Part shown: piece after piece, positions 4,805-11,667 of the stretch
Layout of the letters: every line of letters begins with the position of its first letter
Position numbering within the stretch: position 1 is the first letter of the stretch
DNA from: Methanobacteriota archaeon
GTDB lineage: Archaea; Altiarchaeota; Altiarchaeia; IMC4; QMZM01
Direction of reading: 5' to 3'
Length of the DNA: 13,429 bases
NCBI GenBank assembly: GCA_903930485.1
Contig: CAIYYO010000087.1
Location: 1-13,429, forward strand
Position numbers and translations under genes: made by a program
Notes under the pieces: model-generated
Databases searched by the model: none
The model's input: the letters and a program-made list of their open reading frames with translations, nothing else
Told to the model about the DNA's origin: nothing

Positions 4805-6691
4805 TTGGAATTTAAGGACATCAAACACATCATAAACGAGAACGCGCCGGAAGGGAAGATATCGAAGATAGATCTTGAAGGGCCGAAGATTGTCCTTTAC
4901 ACAGACGACCTCCCATACTTCGTAGAGCACAACGATGAAGTCAAGAGTCTAGCTACGCTGCTAAAGAAAAGGATCATCATACGCTCCAATGCCAGCGAGC
5001 TCCTGGATCCGGAGAAGGCGAAAAAAATAGTGGAAGAGATAATTCCCAAGGATGCCAACATATCAGGCATATACTTCGACCCCAACTTTCAGGAGATACA
5101 CATTGAGGCTGAGAAGCTTGGGCTCATAATCGGCAAGCAGGGGATAACCAGGGACGAGGTCACGAAGAGGACTAACTGGAACCCGAAGCTTCTGCGTAAA
5201 CCGCCTATCGAGTCGGATACTATCCGGGGCATCCGTAAGATGCTCTACGACAGCAGCGAAGATCGTCAAAAAATACTGAGAGACGTCGGGAGGAAGATAT
5301 ATAGGAAGCCGGATTCCGAGTGCGACTGGGTCAGGGTTACGCCGCTAGGCGGAGCGCGCGAGGTCGGAAGGTCCTGTTTCCTTTTACAGACTCCGGAGAG
5401 CAACATCTTGATGGACTGCGGGATAAACACGGCAGCTTCGGGCACGAACAGGTTCCCTGATTTCAGGGCCGCGAAGCTCGAGATAGAAAGGCTTGACGCA
5501 GTCATTATATCGCACGCGCACCTGGACCACAGCGGATTCCTTCCTTACTTATACAAGTACGGGTTCGACGGGCCTGTTTACTGCACTGAGCCGACGAGAG
5601 ACCTGATGACCCTGCTCCTACTGGACGCAGTCGAGATAGGCGAGAGAGAGGACAACGAGCTTCCATATTCCTCGAAAGAGATACAAAAGATGATAAAGCA
5701 CATCATCCCGCTCGAATACCAGGAAGTCGCGGACATAACTCCCGACATGCGCATAACGCTCTACGACGCAGGCCACATCCTCGGCTCCTCTATGATACAC
5801 CTCCACATGGGCGAAGGATTGCACAACCTGGTGTACAGCGGAGACATAAAATTCGGCGATACGCGCCTCCTGGAGGCAGCAAACTTCGAATTCCCGAGAG
5901 CCGAGACACTGATAATGGAGAGCACATACGGCGGAAGATACGACATACAGCCTCCGAGAAGGGACGCCGAAAAGATGCTTCTCAACAACATAAACGAGAC
6001 GATAAAGAACAAAGGCAAAGTACTCGTACCTGTTTTCTCGGTAGGAAGGGCGCAAGAGGTCATGATCGTCCTGGAAAACTACGCAAGGTTCGAAGAGCTT
6101 AACGTGCCGATCTACCTCGACGGGATGATATGGGAAGCGACCGCCATACATACCCTTTACCCGGAATACCTGAAAAAGCATATCAGGCACCGCATATTCA
6201 ACGGCCACAACCCGTTCCTCGCGGACACGTTCGAGAAGGTGAAGCCGAAACAGAGGCGCGAGATAATAGACAGCGAAGAGCCGTGCGTGATACTCGCCAC
6301 CTCCGGGATGATGACGGGCGGGCCTTCGGTAGAGTACTTCAGAAACTTCGCCGAAGACGAGAAAAACACGCTCTCATTCGTCGGATACCAGGCAGAAGGA
6401 TCAATGGGACGAAGGATACAAAACGGCCTGCCCGAGATGACAATCGAGAGAAACGGCAGGACCCACGCCTTAAAGATAAAGATGAACATCAAAACAGTCG
6501 ACGGATTCTCCGGACACGCGGACAGAAGACAACTCCTCGGCTACGCGAAAAAGATCCATCCCAAGCCCAAACGGGCGCTGATAGTCCACGGCGAAGAAAA
6601 GAAATCCGCCAACCTCGCAGCAACCCTGAACGAGATGTTCGGATTCGACGCGACGTCGCCCCAGAACCTGGACACGATAAGACTGGTATAG
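4805..6691 (+). CDS. aCPSF1: aCPSF1/FttA transcription termination ribonuclease
   Basis: This 628-residue protein is the archaeal homologue of eukaryotic CPSF73, the beta-CASP nuclease that cleaves nascent RNA at U-rich sites and ends transcription. The N-terminal region (about 1-150) holds two KH-type domains; the second has the motif IIGKQG (108-113). A metallo-beta-lactamase domain follows, with LGGAREVGRS, the motif HAHLDH (237-242), AGHILGS (H324) and YSGDIKFGD (D347), which bind two zinc ions. Inserted beta-CASP motifs include MESTYGG, VPVFSVGRAQE and TSGMMTGG. The terminal FSGHADRRQL supplies H571. Length fits the family (about 630-640). The only plausible start is TTG. It ends one base before the convergent sagB stop codon, so its own 3' end must lie in sagB. 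Confidence 0.95.
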   Translation: MEFKDIKHIINENAPEGKISKIDLEGPKIVLYTDDLPYFVEHNDEVKSLATLLKKRIIIRSNASELLDPEKAKKIVEEIIPKDANISGIYFDPNFQEIHIEAEKLGLIIGKQGITRDEVTKRTNWNPKLLRKPPIESDTIRGIRKMLYDSSEDRQKILRDVGRKIYRKPDSECDWVRVTPLGGAREVGRSCFLLQTPESNILMDCGINTAASGTNRFPDFRAAKLEIERLDAVIISHAHLDHSGFLPYLYKYGFDGPVYCTEPTRDLMTLLLLDAVEIGEREDNELPYSSKEIQKMIKHIIPLEYQEVADITPDMRITLYDAGHILGSSMIHLHMGEGLHNLVYSGDIKFGDTRLLEAANFEFPRAETLIMESTYGGRYDIQPPRRDAEKMLLNNINETIKNKGKVLVPVFSVGRAQEVMIVLENYARFEELNVPIYLDGMIWEATAIHTLYPEYLKKHIRHRIFNGHNPFLADTFEKVKPKQRREIIDSEEPCVILATSGMMTGGPSVEYFRNFAEDEKNTLSFVGYQAEGSMGRRIQNGLPEMTIERNGRTHALKIKMNIKTVDGFSGHADRRQLLGYAKKIHPKPKRALIVHGEEKKSANLAATLNEMFGFDATSPQNLDTIRLV

Positions 6692-6692
6692 A

Positions 6693-7337
6693 TCAAAAAT
6701 GCCCTACAGGCATGATGTATAGGGCAGTCTCTTCTTTACTAAGCTTCAGGGCTTCTTTTATGTTCTCATCGTCGAAGGCTCCGACGGCTACCGTTCCAAG
6801 ACCGAGGCTCTGGCACTGGAGATAAACGTTCCCAGAAGCGTGGCCGACGTCGATGTGAACGTATCTGATTCCTCGGTCGCCGTATCTTCCTGTAGTTCTT
6901 TCGTAAACGGCTGAAAAAACGAGATTCACGGCAGCGTCTCTGACCGACGGCTGATTCAGCGCTCCTGCTGAAAGAGCGCGACTAATGTTTCCATTCATCA
7001 AACACTCCAGAGCATTCTCTTTAGGCAGATAGTGATAAATGCCGGGATCGAGGCCTGAGACCTTCTCGACAACGGCATAAAGTTCGAGCGGATAAGTCGC
7101 ACCGGCTGAAGGCGCAGCCCGCCCCCTGCTTTTGCCGGTAATCCCCTGGGCAGCCCATAGAAGCTGAGAGAGCTCTTCAATAGTGATCGGCTCATTCGTG
7201 AAATTCCGCACAGACCTGCGGGATTTGATCGCTTCCTCGACCGATACTTCGCCGGAATGTTTCGGCTCAGGGAGTTTGATTACAAAGATGGCAGAACTGC
7301 CCACTTTAGGGCTCAGAGGAATGCCTAGAACTGCCAT
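6693..7337 (-). CDS. SagB-type nitroreductase/dehydrogenase
   Basis: This 214-residue FMN-dependent oxidoreductase has the SagB/ThcOx subgroup pattern: SRRSVRNF (R40, R41, S42; flavin phosphate contacts), ELSQLLWAAQGIT, PSAGATYPLELYAV, GIYHYLP, YERTTGRYGDRGIRYVHIDVGH and LGLGTVAVGAFDD. SagB enzymes oxidise azoline rings in thiazole/oxazole peptides, but many members in archaea stand alone with unknown substrates. No YcaO cyclase or precursor peptide is nearby, so a peptide role is not supported. ATG 7337 is the annotated start, yet the first 20 residues do not look like the family and lie within a long inverted repeat; GTG at codon 12 is an alternative. Its stop lies one base from the aCPSF1 stop. 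Confidence 0.9.
   Translation of the reverse strand: MAVLGIPLSPKVGSSAIFVIKLPEPKHSGEVSVEEAIKSRRSVRNFTNEPITIEELSQLLWAAQGITGKSRGRAAPSAGATYPLELYAVVEKVSGLDPGIYHYLPKENALECLMNGNISRALSAGALNQPSVRDAAVNLVFSAVYERTTGRYGDRGIRYVHIDVGHASGNVYLQCQSLGLGTVAVGAFDDENIKEALKLSKEETALYIMPVGHF
6700..6726. terminator. Hairpin at the aCPSF1/sagB convergent junction
   Basis: TGCCCTA (6700-6706) pairs with TAGGGCA (6720-6726). On the minus strand it is followed by TTTTT (complement of 6695-6699); on the plus strand by a pyrimidine-rich tract. It overlaps the last codons of sagB and lies nine bases after the aCPSF1 stop, so it could end both transcripts. Confidence 0.45.
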
Positions 7338-7345
7338 CTTTGTAA
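7280..7345 (-). repeat. 15-bp inverted repeat enclosing the sagB start
   Basis: TTACAAAGATGGCAG (7280-7294) and its exact complement (7331-7345) flank 36 bases. A second small stem (GCCC 7299-7302 with GGGC 7309-7312) nests inside. The sagB ATG (7337-7335) lies in one arm, so it would be base-paired if this folds in mRNA. The arms also encode part of the non-conserved N terminus. Confidence 0.75.
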
Positions 7346-7348
7346 GTC

Positions 7349-7374
7349 ATACCGCGCCCTTTAGGGCGCGGTAT
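7349..7374. repeat. Perfect 11-bp GC-rich hairpin upstream of sagB
   Basis: ATACCGCGCCC (7349-7359) pairs with GGGCGCGGTAT (7364-7374) around the loop TTTA. On the plus strand it is followed by TTTGATTTTTTT and looks like an intrinsic terminator, but no plus-strand gene ends here. On the minus strand it would sit in the sagB leader, about 12 bases before the ATG. Confidence 0.75.
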
Positions 7375-7427
7375 TTGATTTTTTTATCCATTCTTCGGAA
7401 TAATCTTATAGACCTGAGAACTAAAAC

Positions 7428-8084
7428 ATGAAAAAAGACCTGCTGGAAATACACGACGACCTGCTCGCACGGTTCGGCCCGCAGCACTGGTGGCCGGGAG
7501 ATACGCCTTTTGAAGTAGTGATCGGCGCCATACTCACGCAATCGACGTCATGGAGGAACGTCGAGAGAGCGATCGCCAACCTCAAAAAGCAAGGTATTCT
7601 AAATCCTGAAGGCCTGCACAGGATAGACGAGAAAGAACTGGCGCTGCTGATAAAGTCCGCGGGCTACTACAACGCCAAGGCAAGGAAACTCAAGGAATTC
7701 ATGAATCATTTATACCAGAATTACGACGGAGACTTGGACCGGATGTTCTCGCGGCCGACCGACGAACTAAGGCAGGAACTGCTGTCTATCTGGGGCATCG
7801 GACCGGAAACCGCGGACTCAATCCGGCTCTACGCCGCAGGTAAACCAGTGTTCGTCGCAGATGCGTACACGAAAAGGATCTACTCGCGCCTCGGCCTGGT
7901 CGACGAAGGGATCGACTACGACGGCCTGAAAGATTACTCCGAGAAAAACCTGCCACGAGACGCCGTTATTTTCAACGAATTCCACGCCCTACTGGTAAAG
8001 CTGGGAAAAGAACACTGCCGGAAGACTAAACCGGTGTGCTGTGGATGCCAGCTGGAGAAAAGATGCAGGAAGAGAAAAATATGA
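7428..8084 (+). CDS. Endonuclease III-related DNA glycosylase (COG2231/MagIII-like)
   Basis: This 218-residue protein is a helix-hairpin-helix GPD glycosylase. WWPGDTPFEVVIGAILTQSTSW near the N terminus is typical of the endonuclease III-related group that includes the 3-methyladenine glycosylase MagIII. The hairpin is IWGIGPETAD (from I121), and the catalytic Asp is D145 in FVADAYTKR. Endonuclease III has a Lys in the hairpin for lyase chemistry; the aligned residue here is E127, so a monofunctional glycosylase is expected. Four cysteines C197-x6-C204-x2-C207-x5-C213 match the [4Fe-4S] cluster spacing of endonuclease III. It probably removes alkylated bases, but the substrate cannot be read from sequence. 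ATG 7428 has no Shine-Dalgarno site. Confidence 0.87.
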   Translation: MKKDLLEIHDDLLARFGPQHWWPGDTPFEVVIGAILTQSTSWRNVERAIANLKKQGILNPEGLHRIDEKELALLIKSAGYYNAKARKLKEFMNHLYQNYDGDLDRMFSRPTDELRQELLSIWGIGPETADSIRLYAAGKPVFVADAYTKRIYSRLGLVDEGIDYDGLKDYSEKNLPRDAVIFNEFHALLVKLGKEHCRKTKPVCCGCQLEKRCRKRKI

Positions 8085-8087
8085 CGG

Positions 8088-8096
8088 AATATATTT
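8088..8096 (+). promoter_or_regulatory. TATA box of the small ORF at 8121
   Basis: AATATATTT is centred about 28 bases before ATG 8121, placing the transcription start at or within two bases of the ATG. This is the clearest leaderless arrangement in the window and the main support for the small gene. Confidence 0.55.
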
Positions 8097-8120
8097 ATTC
8101 TTGTGTTCATATTCTTTAAC

Positions 8121-8357
8121 ATGGCACTCGGCCTCAGGGTTTTGTTTATGCCGAAGACTAGCGAGTACGTGATCGTCTCTTCCGACGGCCATACTCTTAA
8201 GATGAGCGAGGCGGATTTTAATGCGATCAAGGGCGAGATGAACGGCATAGCCCTTGCCTTGGCCGACCAGGCCCGGGAAAGAAAAAAGCAGCAGTCTGGG
8301 CCTATTTCTTCATCTTTCTGCGGCCGACCATCTCTATCGGAAGACCCCAGAGTTTGA
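8121..8357 (+). CDS. Small hypothetical protein, leaderless, overlapping argG
   Basis: This is a 78-residue ORF with no recognised family. The first 25 residues (MALGLRVLFMPKTSEYVIVSSDGH) look like two beta strands. KMSEADFNAIKGEMNGIALALADQ should be a helix, followed by a basic stretch RERKKQQ and a Ser-rich tail. There is no membrane segment or metal motif. A good TATA box at leaderless distance and normal codon use support it. The last 56 bases overlap the 3' end of argG on the other strand, so the tail, from about residue 61, may be constrained by argG rather than by its own function. Confidence 0.5.
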   Translation: MALGLRVLFMPKTSEYVIVSSDGHTLKMSEADFNAIKGEMNGIALALADQARERKKQQSGPISSSFCGRPSLSEDPRV

Positions 8358-9492
8358 GGAATCCTTCTGCCATCTTGTGGTCGAATGCGTCTTTCTTGTC
8401 GTATGTCGCGAGCGCGAGGCTGTATAGCGAGTTCGGCGACTCTCTTCCGACGACGATCATCCCGCCTTTGTAGAGTTTCAGTCTGATCATCCCGGATACG
8501 ACTTCCTGGCTTTTGTCCATGAAGGCGTCGATGTCTTCTTTCAGGGGCTCGAGCCATTGGCCGAAGTAGGCCATCTGCGACCACTTGTTCTCAAGGATCC
8601 CTTTGAAAAGGTTCTCTTCCCGCGTAAGGGTCAGGCGTTCCAGTTCCCTGTGTGCCTCCAGCAATGCGACCGCGGCAGGGCATTCATAGACTTCGCGCGA
8701 CTTGATCCCTACGAGGCGGTCTTCTATCATGTCTATCCGCCCTACGCCGTTCTTTCCGCAGATCTCATTCAGCTTGTAGAGTAATTCCAGCTCAGGCACC
8801 CTCTTACCGTTGAGGCCGACCGGTATCCCTTTCTCGAATTCGATCTCCACGTACGTTGGTTTGTCCGGCGCTTCCTGAGGAGACGTGGTCCACCGGAAGG
8901 CGTCTTCTGCAGGCTCCTTCATCGGGTTTTCAAGCACGCCTGCTTCAATGCTCCTGCACCAGAGGTTTTCGTCGACGCTGTAAGGCGATTTGCCTGACGG
9001 GATAGGTATGCTGTGCTCCTTCGCATATTTTATGGAATCATCCCTTGTAAGGCCCCATTCCCTGACGGGCGCAAGGATCTTCAGGTCAGGATTCATGGCC
9101 CTGACTGTCAGCTCGAACCGTACCTGGTCGTTGCCTTTCCCGGTGGCGCCGTGCGCGACGGAGTCGGCTCCTTCTTTCATCGCTATCTCGGCAAGGTATT
9201 TCCCGATGAGCGGCCTTGCGATGGCCGTACCGAGTGGATACTTGTTCTCGTAGAGCGCGTTAGCCTTTATCGCCGGATTGATATAATCTTTGACGAACTC
9301 TTCCCGGACGTCGAGACTGTAGGTCTTTATCGCGCCCATTTTTTTTGCCTTGTCTTCTATCTCCTTGAGGTCTTTCTCTCCCTGGCCGAGCTCTAAGGTT
9401 AGGGTGATGACGTCGGTCTTATAGTGTTCCTGGAGCCATTTGATGCAAACGGACGTATCCAGGCCGCCCGAGTATGCAAGCACTGTTTTCAT
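8302..9492 (-). CDS. argG: Argininosuccinate synthase
   Basis: This 396-residue enzyme joins citrulline and aspartate using ATP (EC 6.3.4.5), the penultimate step of arginine synthesis. The N-terminal AYSGGLDTS (6-14) is the ATP-pyrophosphatase loop. Other family segments are HGATGKGNDQVRFE, APVREWGLTRDD, IPIPSGKSPYSVDENLWCRSIE and YECPAAVALLEAHRELE. Length is typical. It lies 37 bases after the ydeI-like gene on the same strand. A TATA-like ATTTTAAT about 28 bases before the ATG suggests its own near-leaderless promoter. argH is 2.2 kb away on the same strand, with the oppositely oriented pyrBI in between. Confidence 0.97.
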   Translation of the reverse strand: MKTVLAYSGGLDTSVCIKWLQEHYKTDVITLTLELGQGEKDLKEIEDKAKKMGAIKTYSLDVREEFVKDYINPAIKANALYENKYPLGTAIARPLIGKYLAEIAMKEGADSVAHGATGKGNDQVRFELTVRAMNPDLKILAPVREWGLTRDDSIKYAKEHSIPIPSGKSPYSVDENLWCRSIEAGVLENPMKEPAEDAFRWTTSPQEAPDKPTYVEIEFEKGIPVGLNGKRVPELELLYKLNEICGKNGVGRIDMIEDRLVGIKSREVYECPAAVALLEAHRELERLTLTREENLFKGILENKWSQMAYFGQWLEPLKEDIDAFMDKSQEVVSGMIRLKLYKGGMIVVGRESPNSLYSLALATYDKKDAFDHKMAEGFLKLWGLPIEMVGRRKMKK

Positions 9493-9529
9493 GTCGTATA
9501 TCTATTAAAACCAGGGAATTAAAATCGGC

Positions 9530-10099
9530 TTATTTCATCATGCCGAACCGTTTATTCTTCACAGTCATCCGTACGAAATGGTCTAGGCTTTTTTTAAACA
9601 TTTCCTCTCCGTGCCGCCTCCGGCCTTCGATGAATGCGATGCGTATCCGTTTATAGCTTTCAGGCAATTTCTGGAAGTTCTTCCATGCCTCAGGGTCGGA
9701 CTTGAGGGCGTTTAAAATATCAGGAGAAAGCGTTAAAGGCTCCCCTGCGCGGTCAGTTTCATCAAATACCCCAGCTACCGCCGACAAGCCTGCAGGCGTC
9801 ATTTTCTTCTCCTTGATTAGTTTGTGGATGCGTTGCCGGTTAGGTTCCGAAAGCTTGGTGCCCGGCCTTCGGGGAGAGAATCTCTGGGCGAATCGTTCCT
9901 CGTCTATTCCTTTTTGTATGCTGTCTATCCATCCGTAGGCTAGGGCCTCTTCCACTGCGTCGTTATACAGTATCCGGGGCTTGTCAGAGGATTTCCGGTA
10001 ATAGACGAGCCATATCTCTTTTTCTTTTGAATGGTTTTTTGCAAGCCATTCGCGCCAGTCCCTTCTGTCGGTCACGTAGAGAGTCTTACCCAGTTCCAT
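9530..10099 (-). CDS. YdeI/OmpD-associated family protein
   Basis: This 189-residue soluble protein begins with the family's typical ELGKTLYVTDRRDWREWLAKNH and continues with KEIWLVYYRKSS, YNDAVEEALAYGWIDSIQKGIDEERFAQRFSPRRPGTKLSEPNRQRI and a C-terminal helical domain including LPESYKRIRIAFIEGRRR. These match COG4430/OmdA (PF13376). Members occur widely in bacteria and sporadically in archaea; the proposed link to bacteriocin protection in enterobacteria does not tell what it does here. It is divergent from pyrB across 59 bases and upstream of argG. The scattered distribution makes lateral transfer plausible, but base composition here does not differ visibly. Confidence 0.87.
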   Translation of the reverse strand: MELGKTLYVTDRRDWREWLAKNHSKEKEIWLVYYRKSSDKPRILYNDAVEEALAYGWIDSIQKGIDEERFAQRFSPRRPGTKLSEPNRQRIHKLIKEKKMTPAGLSAVAGVFDETDRAGEPLTLSPDILNALKSDPEAWKNFQKLPESYKRIRIAFIEGRRRHGEEMFKKSLDHFVRMTVKNKRFGMMK

Positions 10100-10111
10100 G
10101 GCATTTTATCC

Positions 10112-10120
10112 CTTTATAAT
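10112..10120 (+). promoter_or_regulatory. TATA box of pyrBI
   Basis: CTTTATAAT lies 47 bases before ATG 10159. The start would be near 10142, leaving a 17-base leader with GGGTG (10147-10151) seven bases before the ATG as a modest ribosome site. The same 59-base spacer must also hold the divergent ydeI-like promoter. Confidence 0.5.
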
Positions 10121-10158
10121 ACAATCCAAGTACAATAATAATAAAAGGGTGTTCGAAG

Positions 10159-11082
10159 ATGAAATGGGATAAAAGACACATCATATCCATCAAGGATTTC
10201 TCTCGCGAAGAGATCGACTACGTCCTGAAAAAATCCGTGGAAATGGAGGAACGGCTCGATCATGAGAAGACGTCGACCTTAATGAAGAACAAGATCCTGG
10301 CGAACCTGTTCTTCGAGCCGTCGACGAGGACGCGGATGTCTTTTGAGGCAGCGATGAAGAAACTGGGAGGTGTCACTATAGGCTTCGACTACCCCGAGAT
10401 AAGCTCCGAGACAAAGGGAGAGACAATCATCGACACGGTGAGAATCGCGTCAGGTTATTCCGACGTCGTCGTAATAAGGAACCCGGTCGAGGGTTCGGCC
10501 AGGCTTGCATCCGAGAACTCGGAAGTGCCTGTGATAAACGGCGGCGACGGGTCGAACCAGCATCCGACCCAGACCCTGCTGGATTTGTACACGATAAAAA
10601 AGGAATTCAAGAAGATCGACGGCCTGGATATCTGCATCGTCGGAGACTTGAAATACGGTCGCACCGTGCATTCCCTGACGAACGCGCTTGAGAACTACGA
10701 TGTCGACCTGTGCTTTATCTCTCCACAGGAGCTGAAGATGCCTCGAACGATAGTCAAGGACCTCGAAGACAAAGGCATAAAGATCAAAGAGAGCGGCAAG
10801 CTCAACGTCAAAGACTCGGACGTCATCTACGTCACAAGGATACAGAAGGAGCGATTCCCTGACCCGCAGGAATACGAAAGGGTGAAAGACGCTTTCGTGC
10901 TCGATCTGCAGGCGCTTGAAGGGTTAAAAGACGAAGCGATAATAATGCACCCGCTCCCAAGAGTGACGGAGATAAGCACGGAGATAGACGGAACTAAGTA
11001 CGCGCGATATTTCCAGCAGGCAAAGAACGGTATCCCTGTGAGGATGGCGCTCCTATGCCTTGTATCCCGCATTGACTTCTAG
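10159..11082 (+). CDS. pyrB: Aspartate carbamoyltransferase, catalytic subunit
   Basis: This 307-residue enzyme condenses carbamoyl phosphate with aspartate (EC 2.1.3.2), the committed step of pyrimidine synthesis. The carbamoyl phosphate loop FFEPSTRTRMSFE carries S55, T56, R57 and T58. The mobile loop SETKGET has K86 (E. coli K84), and GDGSNQHPTQTLLDL has H135 (E. coli H134). DLKYGRTVHSL, YVTRIQKERF and MHPLPR complete the active site. The enzyme forms catalytic trimers, which assemble with PyrI dimers. pyrI follows after three bases, the order usual for archaeal pyrBI. Confidence 0.97.
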   Translation: MKWDKRHIISIKDFSREEIDYVLKKSVEMEERLDHEKTSTLMKNKILANLFFEPSTRTRMSFEAAMKKLGGVTIGFDYPEISSETKGETIIDTVRIASGYSDVVVIRNPVEGSARLASENSEVPVINGGDGSNQHPTQTLLDLYTIKKEFKKIDGLDICIVGDLKYGRTVHSLTNALENYDVDLCFISPQELKMPRTIVKDLEDKGIKIKESGKLNVKDSDVIYVTRIQKERFPDPQEYERVKDAFVLDLQALEGLKDEAIIMHPLPRVTEISTEIDGTKYARYFQQAKNGIPVRMALLCLVSRIDF

Positions 11083-11085
11083 AAA

Positions 11086-11571
11086 ATGACCGACGAGAAG
11101 ACCCAGTCCAAGGAGGAAGAGAAGCGTAACGAGAAGATGAAGATCAAGCTCATCAAGAACGGCGTCGTCATAGACCACATAGCCAGCGGCCGCTCCCTGG
11201 AGGTCCTGCGCATACTTGGAATAGGTGAAGGCTACTCCGACGAGGTCAGCCTAGCGATGAACATCCCAAGCGACATGCTCGGCAAAAAAGACATAGTCAA
11301 AGTGGAAAACCGGGACATAAAGACCAACGAGATAAACAAGATAGCAGTGATAGCGCCGAAAGCGACCATCAACAGGATACAGGACTACAAAGTCGTGAAA
11401 AAAGAGAAGGTCGTTCTTCCGAACGAGATAATAGGCATAGTGAAATGCTCCAACCCCCAGTGCGTCACCAATAAGACACGCGAGCCGGTCAAATCCGCAT
11501 TTCTTGTGCTACAAAGAGAGCCGCTGACATTGTGCTGCAAATACTGCGAGAGAGAGGCTAAAGGTCTTTGA
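11086..11571 (+). CDS. pyrI: Aspartate carbamoyltransferase, regulatory subunit
   Basis: This is the 161-residue nucleotide-binding partner of PyrB that confers allosteric control by CTP and ATP. The allosteric domain begins IKNGVVIDHIASG. The zinc domain has C121-x4-C126 and C151-x2-C154, which hold the contact with the catalytic chain; spacing is close to the E. coli protein. ATG 11086 follows the pyrB stop by three bases. It gives a highly charged 17-residue extension (rich in K and E) ahead of MKIKLIKNG. An internal start at ATG 11137 would give a more usual N terminus; the AAGGAGG upstream of it is about 22 bases away, too far to be a normal ribosome site. I keep 11086 but the start is uncertain. 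Confidence 0.94.
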   Translation: MTDEKTQSKEEEKRNEKMKIKLIKNGVVIDHIASGRSLEVLRILGIGEGYSDEVSLAMNIPSDMLGKKDIVKVENRDIKTNEINKIAVIAPKATINRIQDYKVVKKEKVVLPNEIIGIVKCSNPQCVTNKTREPVKSAFLVLQREPLTLCCKYCEREAKGL

Positions 11572-11605
11572 AGAACTTTCTACTGCTGAAAGAAGTAATA
11601 ACCGT

Positions 11606-11644
11606 TGAACGACCACGCGTTGATCAGATTCAACACGTCGTTCA
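11606..11644. terminator. Long hairpin between convergent pyrI and argH
   Basis: TGAACGAC (11606-11613) pairs with GTCGTTCA (11637-11644). An inner stem GTTGA (11619-11623) with TCAAC (11630-11634) makes a two-part hairpin. It lies midway in the 96-base gap between convergent genes. No long T-run follows on either strand; the nearest are TCTTTTATC on the plus strand after it and CTTTCTTC-like tracts on the minus. It may act as a shared terminator or as a 3' stabiliser. Confidence 0.45.
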
Positions 11645-11667
11645 GGCTCAATAAGGAAAATCTTTTA

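Noticed and set aside
5618..6825. Long open frames on the opposite strand and in the second plus frame across aCPSF1 (5618-6208 and 6130-6825)
   Set aside because: Their products are low in recognisable motifs and have unnatural composition (long Arg-rich runs). They are shadows of the unambiguous aCPSF1 frame.
7311..7350. A short upstream frame starting at ATG 7350 (minus strand) before sagB
   Set aside because: It runs only 14 codons, out of frame, with no ribosome site, and its ATG is part of the 11-bp hairpin.
6693..8357. A thiazole/oxazole peptide cluster built on sagB, with the Ser/Cys-containing tail of the 8121-8357 ORF as precursor
   Set aside because: There is no YcaO cyclase or E1-like partner, the ORF is 0.8 kb away on the other strand, and its Ser-rich tail lies in the argG overlap where argG dictates the bases.
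11109..11139. AAGGAGG as ribosome site for an internal pyrI start at 11137
   Set aside because: The distance of about 22 bases is too long; the motif is explained by Lys-Glu codons of the extension.
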